Shown here: positions 46,203 to 54,330 of the stretch, in pieces | Layout of the letters: the number at the start of each line of letters is the position of its first letter | How positions within the stretch are numbered: the first letter of the stretch is position 1 | Source: Burkholderiales bacterium 68-10 | GTDB taxonomy: Bacteria; Pseudomonadota; Gammaproteobacteria; Burkholderiales; Burkholderiaceae_C | NCBI GenBank assembly: GCA_001897615.1 | Contig: MKTG01000050.1 | Coordinates: forward strand, 25,539 to 79,868 | DNA: 54,330 nt | Reading direction: 5' to 3' | The notes under the pieces: generated by a model | The model's input: only the letters and a program-made list of their open reading frames with translations | Databases searched by the model: none | Told to the model about the DNA's origin: nothing | Program-made: the position numbers and the translations under genes

Positions 46203-46262
46203 TTTCTTGGCCAATTGGCCTTTACCGCTTGCCCATCAAGCGCAAGCAGCTATCATTTTGAT
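46203..46262 (+). repeat. Dispersed element copy F
   Basis: TTGGCCAATTGGCC...CGCTTGCCCATCAAGCGCAAGCAGCTATCATTTTGAT. Confidence 0.65.
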
Positions 46263-47207
46263 ATGTCTCCCACCCTCGACGACAAGCTCGTGGTCGCCAT
46301 CTCCTCGCGCGCGCTGTTCGATCTGGAAGAGGAAAACCGCCTGTTCGAAAGCGGCGACCCCGAGGGCTACATGCGCGTGCAGCTGGAGCGGCTGGACCTG
46401 CCGGCGCGCCCCGGCATCGCGCACGCCATGGTGCGCAAGCTGCTGCGCTTCAATGAAGACGGCGTCGAGCGCGTCGAGGTGGTCATCCTGTCGCGCAACG
46501 ACCCGGTCAGCGGCATGCGCATCTTCAACTCGGGCGCGGCGCAGGCGCTGCGGCTGGAGCGCGGCGTGTTCACCCAAGGGCGCCCGCCCTTTGCCTACCT
46601 GCGGCCGCTGCAGGCCGACATCTTCCTGTCGGCCAACGCCGACGACGTGCGCGAGGCGCTGGCCGCCGGCTTTCCGGCCGCGCATGTGATGGTCGACGCC
46701 GCCCCGGCCGGCGACCGCTACCCCGACGAGGTGCGCATCGCCTTCGACGGCGACGCCGTGCTGTTCTCCGACGAGGCCGAGCAGGTGTTCCAGAAGAAGG
46801 GGCTGGCGGCGTTCCAGAAGCACGAGCAGCGCAAGGCCGACGAGCCGCTGCCCGACGGCCCCTTCAAGCCCTTTCTGGTGGCGCTGCACCGGCTGCAGCA
46901 GGCCGGCGTGCCGCACATGCGCATCCGCACCGCCCTGGTCACCGCGCGTGGCGCGCCGGCGCACCGCCGCGCCATCCAGACCCTGATGCGCTGGAACATC
47001 CGGGTCGACGAAGCCATGTTCCTGGGCGGCCTGCCCAAAGGCGAGTTCCTGCGCGAGTTCGAACCCGATTTCTTCTTCGACGACCAGAGCGGACACATCG
47101 CCCACGCCGCCCGGCATGTACCGGCCGGCCATGTGGCGGCGGGCGTGACCAATGCCACGGCGCCGGCGGAAACTTCGCGCCGCCGCCAGGACTCCAAGCC
47201 CCGATGA
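46263..47207 (+). CDS. 5'-nucleotidase (NT5C1/PF06189-like)
   Basis: KLVVAISSRALFDLEEEN; VILSRNDPVSGMRIFNS; ADIFLSANADDV; IAFDGDAVLFSDE. Confidence 0.88.
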   Translation: MSPTLDDKLVVAISSRALFDLEEENRLFESGDPEGYMRVQLERLDLPARPGIAHAMVRKLLRFNEDGVERVEVVILSRNDPVSGMRIFNSGAAQALRLERGVFTQGRPPFAYLRPLQADIFLSANADDVREALAAGFPAAHVMVDAAPAGDRYPDEVRIAFDGDAVLFSDEAEQVFQKKGLAAFQKHEQRKADEPLPDGPFKPFLVALHRLQQAGVPHMRIRTALVTARGAPAHRRAIQTLMRWNIRVDEAMFLGGLPKGEFLREFEPDFFFDDQSGHIAHAARHVPAGHVAAGVTNATAPAETSRRRQDSKPR

Positions 47208-47593
47208 ACACGTCGCGCTGGTTTCTATCCCTGATGCTCGCCCTGCCCTTGGGCAGTGCCCCGGCGCTGGCGCAAAAGGCCGCCGCGGCGGCCACCACGC
47301 CAAGCACGGCCAAGGCGCCCGGCAAGGGCGAGGCGCAGGCGCTGAAAATCTTTCGCATGCTCGACGCCGATGGCGACGGCCGCATCTCGCGCCAGGAGGC
47401 GCAGGTGGGCTTTCGCCTCAAGCCCTCGCTGGCCGAGGATTTTCGCCAGGCCGACCTGAACGGCGACGGCTACCTGACCGAGCAGGAAATCCGCGGTGTG
47501 GCCGAACGCCGCCGTGCCGAGCGGCAGGAGCGCCGGCGCCAGGAACAGGCGCTGGCCGCGCGCCCGGCCAACGCCCGCGCCGCCAAGCCGTAG
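47204..47593 (+). CDS. EF-hand domain-containing exported protein
   Basis: Signal peptide; EF loops DADGDGRISRQE and DLNGDGYLTEQE. Confidence 0.88.
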   Translation: MNTSRWFLSLMLALPLGSAPALAQKAAAAATTPSTAKAPGKGEAQALKIFRMLDADGDGRISRQEAQVGFRLKPSLAEDFRQADLNGDGYLTEQEIRGVAERRRAERQERRRQEQALAARPANARAAKP

Positions 47594-47657
47594 CGCGCCG
47601 CCCCCGATCGATGTTCAGGCGCCGCCCGCAGGCCCCAGCCTGGCGCCGCGCCCGGCC

Positions 47658-48983
47658 TCACTGCGCCGCCGACGACTCCATCTGGCTCAGCAGCGCGCCC
47701 AGCCACGGCTGCACGAACTGCCCGGCCAGCAGCCCGACCATGCCGGCGGCGGCGATCAGCAGCATGGACAGGGCCAGCTGCCGGATCAGCGCGCCGCTGC
47801 GCGAGCGCAGCACGAAGGACAGGCTGAACACGATGCTGGTGAACGAGGCCAGCCCCGCCCCCACGCCCGCCGTGCCCGGCGGGATGCCGCCCTGCGCCGC
47901 CAGCGACGCCGCCGCGGCCACCGAGCTGGCGCTGGACAGCAGGCCGCCGACGATGCTGACGAAGTAGAAGCCCGCGTCGCCAAACTGCCGCTGCGTCAGC
48001 GCGCCCAGCGCATGCAGCAGCAGGAAGATGGCCCCGTACTTGAGCGCCTGCGGCAGCGAGAACGGCATGTCCAGATGGATCTCGGGCGCCACGCCCGCCC
48101 CCGCCAGCCGGCCGCGCCGCAGGCTGACGCCCACCAGCAGCGCGCTGGCCCCCATCATCAACATGAAGGCGGAAAACGCGCTCACCAGCGCCTCGGGCGC
48201 CAGGATCAGCAGCAGCGTGGCGTTGCGCGCGATCATGGCCACCATCGCCAGCATGATGCCGCGGTAGGCCGTGCCGACGTAGGCCAGCCCCACCTCGCGC
48301 ACGCGCTCGACCAGCTCGATGACGGTGAAGTTGCTGTTGATCAGGCCGCCGAAGAAGCCCGACAGCTCGGTGCCGCGCGTGCCGTACATCTTCCACAGCA
48401 CGTAGTTGAAGAAGCCGATGCCGGCGATCAGGATCACCGCCACCCAGGCCGTGCGCGGCTCGATCAGGCCCCAGGGTCCCACGGCGCCCTGCGGCAGCGC
48501 CGGATAGATCACGATGGCCAGCACCGCCAGCAGGATGGCCGAGCGGATCTCGCCCTCCGACACGCCCATGGAGAAGTCGGCCAGGCGCTCCTTCCAGGCC
48601 AGCAACGCGGTGGCGATCACCATCACCGCCGCCGGCGCGATGGTGTGGCCGCGCCCGCACAGGATGCCGGCCATGCCGGTGACCAGCATCGCGGTCGAGG
48701 TGGTCAGCTCGGTGCCCTGGCCCGCGCGCAGCGATGAAATGTTGAGGATCAGCACCAGCAGGCCGGTGAGCGCCAGCGTGGCCAGCCCGTAACCGTTGCC
48801 CAGCGCGCCGCCCATGGTGCCCAGCAGGCCGATGAAGCCGAAGGTGCGCAGGCCGGCCTCCTTGCCGCGGCGCTCGCGCTCCAGTCCGATCAGCAGGCCC
48901 AGGGCCAGCCCGAGCGCCAGACGCATGAGGATTTGGGTATAGGGCCAGGCACTGACGGGCAGCAGGTTGTCGGTTTCGGACAT
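47658..48983 (-). CDS. MgtC/SapB-like DUF4010 membrane protein
   Basis: LGLLIGLERERRGKEAGLRTFGFIGLLG; polytopic; start 48983. Confidence 0.88.
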   Translation of the reverse strand: MSETDNLLPVSAWPYTQILMRLALGLALGLLIGLERERRGKEAGLRTFGFIGLLGTMGGALGNGYGLATLALTGLLVLILNISSLRAGQGTELTTSTAMLVTGMAGILCGRGHTIAPAAVMVIATALLAWKERLADFSMGVSEGEIRSAILLAVLAIVIYPALPQGAVGPWGLIEPRTAWVAVILIAGIGFFNYVLWKMYGTRGTELSGFFGGLINSNFTVIELVERVREVGLAYVGTAYRGIMLAMVAMIARNATLLLILAPEALVSAFSAFMLMMGASALLVGVSLRRGRLAGAGVAPEIHLDMPFSLPQALKYGAIFLLLHALGALTQRQFGDAGFYFVSIVGGLLSSASSVAAAASLAAQGGIPPGTAGVGAGLASFTSIVFSLSFVLRSRSGALIRQLALSMLLIAAAGMVGLLAGQFVQPWLGALLSQMESSAAQ

Positions 48984-49131
48984 CGGGGCGATCTTGCCGC
49001 ATGGCGGGGGGCGGCGCAACACGAGCATGTCACGCCCGCACGGCCTTCGTGCCGGGTCTTCAGCCTCGCCTCAGTCTGGCGCCCGGGCTGCGGCTAGCAT
49101 GGGCACTCCCCTTCCACCTTTTCCAGCCACC

Positions 49132-50955
49132 ATGCGCCTGCCGGACAGCCTTGCCCGTTTTCACAGCTTCCTGCGCCAGGTGGCGCGCCTGTCGGCGCCG
49201 TATTTCAGCGCGTCGGACGAACGCTGGCGCGCGCGTGGCCTGCTGGCGGCCATCGTGGCGCTGAACCTGGGCGCGGTGTACATGCTGGTGCAGATCAACG
49301 AATGGAACCGCGTGTTCTACGACGCGCTGCAGAACAAGGACGCCGCCGTGTTCTGGCGGCAGCTGGGGCGCTTCACGCTGCTGGCGATGGTGTTCATCGT
49401 CATCGCCGTCTACCGCTTCTACCTGACGCAGCTGCTGCAGCTGCGCTGGCGTGCCTGGATGACGCGCGAGCTGATGGGCCGCTGGCTGCACGGCCAGGCC
49501 TTCTACCGCATGGAGCTGGCGCGCTACGCCGGCGCGGCCGAGCCCACCACCAGCGCCACCGGACTGCCGCATCCGGGCCAGCGCGAGCCGGACAACCCCG
49601 ACCAGCGCCTGCAGGAAGACGTCAACCTGTTCACCGCGCAGACGGTGGGCCTGTCGATGGGCTTTCTGAACGCCGTGGTCACGCTGGCCAGCTTCGTCGG
49701 CATCCTGTGGGGACTGTCGGGCGCGTTCTCGTTCACGCTGGGCGGGCAGGCCATCACCATTCCCGGCTTCATGGTGTGGATGGCGGTGCTGTACTGCACG
49801 GCCGGCAGCGTGCTGACGCACTACATCGGCCGCCCGCTGATCGGGCTGAACTTCGAGCAGCAAAAGCGCGAGGCCGACTTTCGCCATCACCTGGTGCGGG
49901 TGCGCGAATACAGCGAGGCCATCGCCCTGGACCGCGGCGAGCAGGTGGAGCAGCGCAACCTGGACACCCGCTTTGGCGCCGTGCTGGCCAACTACCTGCG
50001 CCTGATCGGCAAGCAGAAGCAGCTGGTGGGCTTCACCAACCTGTTCGGCCAGGCGGCGGTGGTGTTTCCGTTCATCGTCGCGGCGCCGCGCTTTTTCTCC
50101 GGCGCCATCCAGCTGGGCGAGCTGATGCAGATCGCCAGCGCCTTTGATCGCGTGCAAGGCGCGCTGTCCTGGTTCGTGGACAACTACGACAGCCTGGCCA
50201 GCTGGCGCGCCACCACCGAGCGCCTGACCAGCTTCGAGGCCGCGCTTGTCAAGCAAAATCAGGCGACAGCGCCTGACCAGCAAGCGCCAGCAGCTATCAA
50301 TTCAGGAATCATCGAGGCCCACGACCTGACCCTGCAACTGCCCACCGGCGCCACCTTGCTGCAAGGCGCCGAGTTGCGCGTGGCACCCGGCCAGCACACG
50401 CTGGTGCAGGGACCGTCTGGCAGCGGCAAGTCCACGCTGTTCCGGGCGCTGGCCGGCATCTGGCCGTTCGCGCAAGGGCAGGTCGGCCTGCCGGCCGGCA
50501 CCATGTTCATCCCGCAGCGGCCGTACTTCCCCGACGGCGCGCTGCGCGACGCCCTGGCCTACCCCGAGCCGGCCAGCCGCTACGACGACGCCCAGCTGCA
50601 GGCCGCGCTGCGCGACGCCTTGCTGCCCGCGCTGGCGGCGCGCCTGGACGAGCGCGACAACTGGACGCAAAAGCTCAGCGGCGGCGAGCAGCAACGCCTG
50701 GCGATCGCCCGCGTGCTGCTGCGGCAACCCGCCTGGGTGCTGGCCGACGAGGCCACCAGCGCGCTGGACGTGCCGGCCGAGCAGCAGCTCTATGCCCGCC
50801 TGCGGGCGCTCACCGAGCAGGCCGGCGGCGCCCTGGTGTCGATCGCCCACCGGCCCAGCGTGGCGGCCTTCCACGGCCGGCGCTGGCAGTTCGTGCCGCA
50901 GGCGGACGCCGCACAGGCGCGCTACCGGATCGAGGTGGCGGCGCAGGACGCATAG
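49132..50955 (+). CDS. ABC transporter ATP-binding/permease protein (SbmA/BacA-YddA-like)
   Basis: NEWNRVFYDALQNKDAAVFW typical N-region; GPSGSGKSTLFRALAGIWPF; LSGGEQQRLAIARVLL. Confidence 0.92.
   Translation: MRLPDSLARFHSFLRQVARLSAPYFSASDERWRARGLLAAIVALNLGAVYMLVQINEWNRVFYDALQNKDAAVFWRQLGRFTLLAMVFIVIAVYRFYLTQLLQLRWRAWMTRELMGRWLHGQAFYRMELARYAGAAEPTTSATGLPHPGQREPDNPDQRLQEDVNLFTAQTVGLSMGFLNAVVTLASFVGILWGLSGAFSFTLGGQAITIPGFMVWMAVLYCTAGSVLTHYIGRPLIGLNFEQQKREADFRHHLVRVREYSEAIALDRGEQVEQRNLDTRFGAVLANYLRLIGKQKQLVGFTNLFGQAAVVFPFIVAAPRFFSGAIQLGELMQIASAFDRVQGALSWFVDNYDSLASWRATTERLTSFEAALVKQNQATAPDQQAPAAINSGIIEAHDLTLQLPTGATLLQGAELRVAPGQHTLVQGPSGSGKSTLFRALAGIWPFAQGQVGLPAGTMFIPQRPYFPDGALRDALAYPEPASRYDDAQLQAALRDALLPALAARLDERDNWTQKLSGGEQQRLAIARVLLRQPAWVLADEATSALDVPAEQQLYARLRALTEQAGGALVSIAHRPSVAAFHGRRWQFVPQADAAQARYRIEVAAQDA
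50252..50305 (+). repeat. Dispersed element copy G, within the ABC exporter gene
   Basis: CAAAATCAGGCGACAGCGCCTGACCAGCAAGCGCCAGCAGCTATCAATTC. Confidence 0.7.
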
Positions 50956-50992
50956 CGCGGGCATCGCCGCCGGACCGCGCGCCGCCCCCGCA

Positions 50993-51601
50993 TCAAAAGC
51001 GGTGCGTGTAGTACAGCTGGCCGAAGTCCAGGCCCGGGTTCGGCCTCTTGATGCCCAGGTTGGACACGTGCTGGTAGCGCAGCCCGAGCGTCGAACGTCC
51101 CTGCGCGCCCCACTGCACACCCACGCCCAGCATGTCGGAAAACTGGAACGCCGTGCTGAGCGAGCGCTCCGGCGCCACGCGGGTGTGCGACAGCAGGCGC
51201 GCGCCGATCGAGCCCTCGACGAACAGCAACGCCTGGCCGCCCCGCAGCGGCCGCTCCAGCCGCAGCACGGGCGAATAGCCCAGCTCCAGCAGGTCACGGG
51301 CCTTGGGCACGCGCCAGGCCGCCAGCTCGACCTCGTGGCGCAGCCGCAGGCGCCACTGCGCGCCCTGCCACAGGGGCGCGGGCTGCGTCCAGCCGGCGAT
51401 CACACCGAGCTTGCTGACATTCGCCTCGGCCGCCCCGGCCGCCGACAAAGTCCAGTCCAGGCCCCCGGCCGGCTGCGCCTGGGCCTGCGCCAGCCCGCAA
51501 GCGGCGCCCAGGCAGGCCGCCACCGCCCAGGCGACGCGGCCAGGAGCGCGCGTCGCGGAACCGGGATGGAAACGGCTGTGGCAGCAGGGCAGATCGGTCA
51601 T
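50993..51601 (-). CDS. Acyloxyacyl hydrolase (PagL-like lipid A deacylase)
   Basis: C-terminal LGLRYQHVSNLGIKRPNPGLDFGQLYYTHRF with the PagL HxSN motif. Confidence 0.85.
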   Translation of the reverse strand: MTDLPCCHSRFHPGSATRAPGRVAWAVAACLGAACGLAQAQAQPAGGLDWTLSAAGAAEANVSKLGVIAGWTQPAPLWQGAQWRLRLRHEVELAAWRVPKARDLLELGYSPVLRLERPLRGGQALLFVEGSIGARLLSHTRVAPERSLSTAFQFSDMLGVGVQWGAQGRSTLGLRYQHVSNLGIKRPNPGLDFGQLYYTHRF

Positions 51602-51629
51602 GCCGGCATCCTACACAAGCTCAAACTCA

Positions 51630-51682
51630 GGCAAAAGCGCCTGTACCGCGCGCGCAACAAGCGCCAGCAGCTATCAAAAACG
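51630..51682 (+). repeat. Dispersed element copy H
   Basis: CAAAAGCGCCTGTACCGCGCGCGCAACAAGCGCCAGCAGCTATCAAAAA. Confidence 0.72.
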
Positions 51683-51696
51683 AACTGTCCAGGAGG

Positions 51697-52335
51697 TCAC
51701 GGCGCCAGGGTGCTGACGTACTGCGACGGCTGCGGCCGCTCGCGCGCCGGTTTGGCCCGGGTCACCGTGCCGACGCTGATGAAGCACAGCGCCTGCTCGT
51801 GCTCGCCCAGGCCGAACAGCGCGCGCAGCGGCGCCGAGGCCAGCGCCTTGCCGCTGGTCAGCGCCGCCCCGAAGCCCAGCGCGTGCGCCATCAGCAACAG
51901 GTTCTGGATCGCGCAGCCGGCCGACACGATGCGCTCGTGCGGCGGAATGTCGGCGTCATCGTCACGCAGCCGCGCCACCGCCAGCATCAGCAGGGGCGCG
52001 CGAAACGCCTTGTCGCGCGCCTGCCCGATCTGCTCGGCCGTGGCCTGGGCATCGCGCTGCGCCAGCGCGGCGGCAAAGGCATCGCCCAGGCGCGCTCGCG
52101 CCGCCTCGGGCACGACGATGAAGCGCCAGGGCAGCAGCGTGTGGTGATCCGGCGCGCTGGCGGCGGCGCCCAGGATGCGCGCGGTCTGCGCCGCATCCGG
52201 CCCCGGCAGGCCCAGGCGCCGGGGCAGCACGGTGTGGCGGCCGTGGATCAGCGCCTGCGCCAGCTCGTCCGTGCTGGCGGCTGGGGAGCGCGCGGACGGC
52301 AGCGTCGGTTGTGCCATCGGTGTGGAATCGGCCAT
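51697..52335 (-). CDS. Nitroreductase family protein
   Basis: Nitroreductase-like sequence (HHTLLPWRFIVVPEAAR; CAIQNLLLMAHALGFGAALTSG). Confidence 0.87.
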   Translation of the reverse strand: MADSTPMAQPTLPSARSPAASTDELAQALIHGRHTVLPRRLGLPGPDAAQTARILGAAASAPDHHTLLPWRFIVVPEAARARLGDAFAAALAQRDAQATAEQIGQARDKAFRAPLLMLAVARLRDDDADIPPHERIVSAGCAIQNLLLMAHALGFGAALTSGKALASAPLRALFGLGEHEQALCFISVGTVTRAKPARERPQPSQYVSTLAP

Positions 52336-52387
52336 GGCCGACAGCGTAGCGCAACGCGGCGTCGGACGGCCGATCGCCCGCGCCCGA

Positions 52388-53593
52388 CTATTGCCGCGCC
52401 GCCGACCAGTCGGCCAGCAGGGCGCGCGCCGACAGGTAATGCACCACGGCGGCGCGCCAGTCGTTTTGCGCCACCACCTGCGACAGCTCGACGCTGGCCA
52501 ACTCGGCATAGGCGTTGACCAGCTCGATCAGGCTGCGCCGGCCGATCTTGAACTGCAACTCGTACAGCTCGACCACGCTGGCCGAGGAGGCGATCTGCCG
52601 CTGCGAAGCCTCGATCTGCAGCAGGCTCTGCGCCATGTCGGCCTCGGCGGTGGCGCTGCGCTCGGCCAGCTCGCGCTCCAGCAGGTCCACGCGCTGGCGG
52701 GCGGCGGCGATCTGCTTGGCGGCGCTCTGCACGGTGTAGTCGGCGCTGCGGTCGAAGAACGACCAGTTCAGCACCACCCGCGCATAGCTCTGGTTGCCGG
52801 CGCCGACCTCCAGGTCCACGCGCGGCAGGCGCTGGCGCTCGAGCGTGCGCTGCTCGGCGCGCACGGCCTCGGCCTCGCGCTTCTGCGCCTCGACGCCGGG
52901 GTGGGCGCGCGCCTCGTGATCGGCCGGCAGGCTGTCGCGCCAGTTGGCGGGAATCGGGTTGTCCAGCGTCGGCGTCTGGCGCGTGTAGCGCGTCAGCTTG
53001 GACAGCGCCAGCTTCATCGCCTTCTCGTGTTCGACGATGCGCATGCGCACCTGCAGCGCGCGCGACTGTGCCTGCACCAGCTCGTAGCGGCGGCCCGGGT
53101 CGTTGGCGACCACCACCTGCAGGTCGCCGATGATCTTGTCGTGCCGCTGCAGGTTGCGCTGCTCGACCTCCAGCAGCTCGCGCGCGCGCAGCGCCTCCAT
53201 GTACAGCTGGGCCACGGTGGCGGCCACCAGTTCGCGCGTCTCCGCCGTGCGCTGGCGCAGCGACTGCTGCTTGAGCTCCTCGCGCTCAATGGCCGTGTCG
53301 ATCGACCCGGCGGCGTACAGGTTGACGCGCCCGGCAACGCCGCGAAACGGCTGGCTGTAGCTGTCCGGCTTGGCCAGGTAGCCACCCGCCTGCGCCCCCA
53401 GCGTGGGCAGGTGCTGCGCCCGCGTCGCCGCCGCGCGCGAGGCGGCCACTTCTTCGCTGGCGCGCGCCTCCAGCACGGCCGGATCGGTGTCGACGGCCTC
53501 GTTGATCAGGACGGTCAGGCCGGCGGCCTGGCCGGCCTGGGCCGCGCACAGCAGCGCGGTGGCCAGAATGAGCTTGCGCATCTGCGGATTCAT
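52388..53593 (-). CDS. TolC-family outer-membrane protein
   Basis: Signal peptide; OEP coiled-coil repeats; adjacent HlyD. Confidence 0.9.
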   Translation of the reverse strand: MNPQMRKLILATALLCAAQAGQAAGLTVLINEAVDTDPAVLEARASEEVAASRAAATRAQHLPTLGAQAGGYLAKPDSYSQPFRGVAGRVNLYAAGSIDTAIEREELKQQSLRQRTAETRELVAATVAQLYMEALRARELLEVEQRNLQRHDKIIGDLQVVVANDPGRRYELVQAQSRALQVRMRIVEHEKAMKLALSKLTRYTRQTPTLDNPIPANWRDSLPADHEARAHPGVEAQKREAEAVRAEQRTLERQRLPRVDLEVGAGNQSYARVVLNWSFFDRSADYTVQSAAKQIAAARQRVDLLERELAERSATAEADMAQSLLQIEASQRQIASSASVVELYELQFKIGRRSLIELVNAYAELASVELSQVVAQNDWRAAVVHYLSARALLADWSAARQ

Positions 53594-53605
53594 CGTGGTG
53601 GGCTC

Positions 53606-54330
53606 TCAGCGCTCGCGCAGGGCCTGCTTCAGGCGCGTGATGGGTTTGGTGAGGTACTGGAACACGGTCTTCTCGCCGGTCTTGATGTCCACCGTGGCGA
53701 TCATGCCGGGGATGATGGGCAGCGGCCGACCGTCCTTGTCCTGGAGCCGGCTCTCGGTGGTCTCGACAATCACGCGGTAGTAGGACTCGTCCGCGTTCAG
53801 CTTGAGCTCGCTCGGGCGACGGTTGTCCTGCAGCGTGTCGGGACTGATCAGGGTCACCTTGCCCTCCAGCCCGCCATACAGCGCGTAGTCATAGGCGGTG
53901 AGCTTGACCAGCGCCTCGTCGCTCGGCTTGATGAAGGCCACGTCCTGCGGGCGAATGTAGGCCTCCACCAGCAGCGGGCCGTCCACCGGCACGATTTCCA
54001 TGATGTCCTGGCCCACCCCGATCACGCCGCCGACGGTGTTGATGCGGATGTTCTTGACCACGCCGCGCAGCGGCGCCTTGATCTCCGACCGTGTCACCGG
54101 GTCGGCGCGCGCGGTCATGGCCTCCTCGCTCTGCGCCAGCTCGGCCTCCACGCGCACCAGTTCGGTGTTGGCGTCGGACTGGAACTTGTTGCGCCGCTCG
54201 GTCATCTGCAACTGCAGCTCATTGGCCTGGCGCTTCATGCGCAGGATCTCGACCTCCGACACCACGCCCTTGGCCGCCATCGGCTCGGTGATGGCGATCT
54301 CGTGGTCCAGCAGCTTCTTGCTCTGCAGCA
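53606..54330 (-). CDS. HlyD-family type I secretion membrane fusion protein, N-terminus beyond window
   Basis: IKAPLRGVVKNIRINTVGGVIGVGQDIMEIVPVDGPLLVEAYIRPQDVAFIKPSDEALVKLTAYDYALYGGLEGKV; frame open to the window edge. Confidence 0.9.
   Translation of the reverse strand, partial: LQSKKLLDHEIAITEPMAAKGVVSEVEILRMKRQANELQLQMTERRNKFQSDANTELVRVEAELAQSEEAMTARADPVTRSEIKAPLRGVVKNIRINTVGGVIGVGQDIMEIVPVDGPLLVEAYIRPQDVAFIKPSDEALVKLTAYDYALYGGLEGKVTLISPDTLQDNRRPSELKLNADESYYRVIVETTESRLQDKDGRPLPIIPGMIATVDIKTGEKTVFQYLTKPITRLKQALRER

Overview
GC-rich beta-proteobacterial (Burkholderiales, probably Comamonadaceae) chromosome segment. The backbone carries: a branched-chain amino-acid/amide ABC transporter (liv-type), a 3-hydroxybutyrate oligomer hydrolase, a TRAP transporter, hemH, a HAD hydrolase, ychF, a MOSC protein, a UbiH-like monooxygenase, dsbC, an M61 peptidase, paa genes, two tRNAs, gspF, a 5'-nucleotidase, a DUF4010/MgtC-like protein, an SbmA/YddA-like ABC exporter, a PagL-like deacylase, a nitroreductase, and TolC/HlyD type I secretion genes. 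A ~21-kb genomic island (12908..33934) sits between the HAD gene and ychF. It is bounded by a 13-bp direct repeat (CGTCAGACGTTGA) that covers the 3' end of ychF, with a P4-type integrase at the ychF end. The island cargo is a tightly packed seven-gene minus-strand operon: Fic - PLD/SNF2 helicase - DUF4391 - SIR2 - HerA - type III Mod - type III Res. An IS21-family element (23634..26336, 5-bp TSD CTTGG) splits the SIR2 gene exactly at its K|LHGS active-site motif. Removing the IS plus one TSD copy rebuilds a continuous 463-aa SIR2 ORF. Other notable signals: an AAATGGGGTAAT operator-like cluster upstream of the operon; GTACCCCCA repeats at both island ends; a dispersed GCGCCAGCAGCTATCA element (nine loci, three inside genes in frame); a second palindromic element in two copies with compensatory stem changes; and large inverted repeats in successive liv intergenic gaps. 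All family assignments come from reading motifs; no database search was run.
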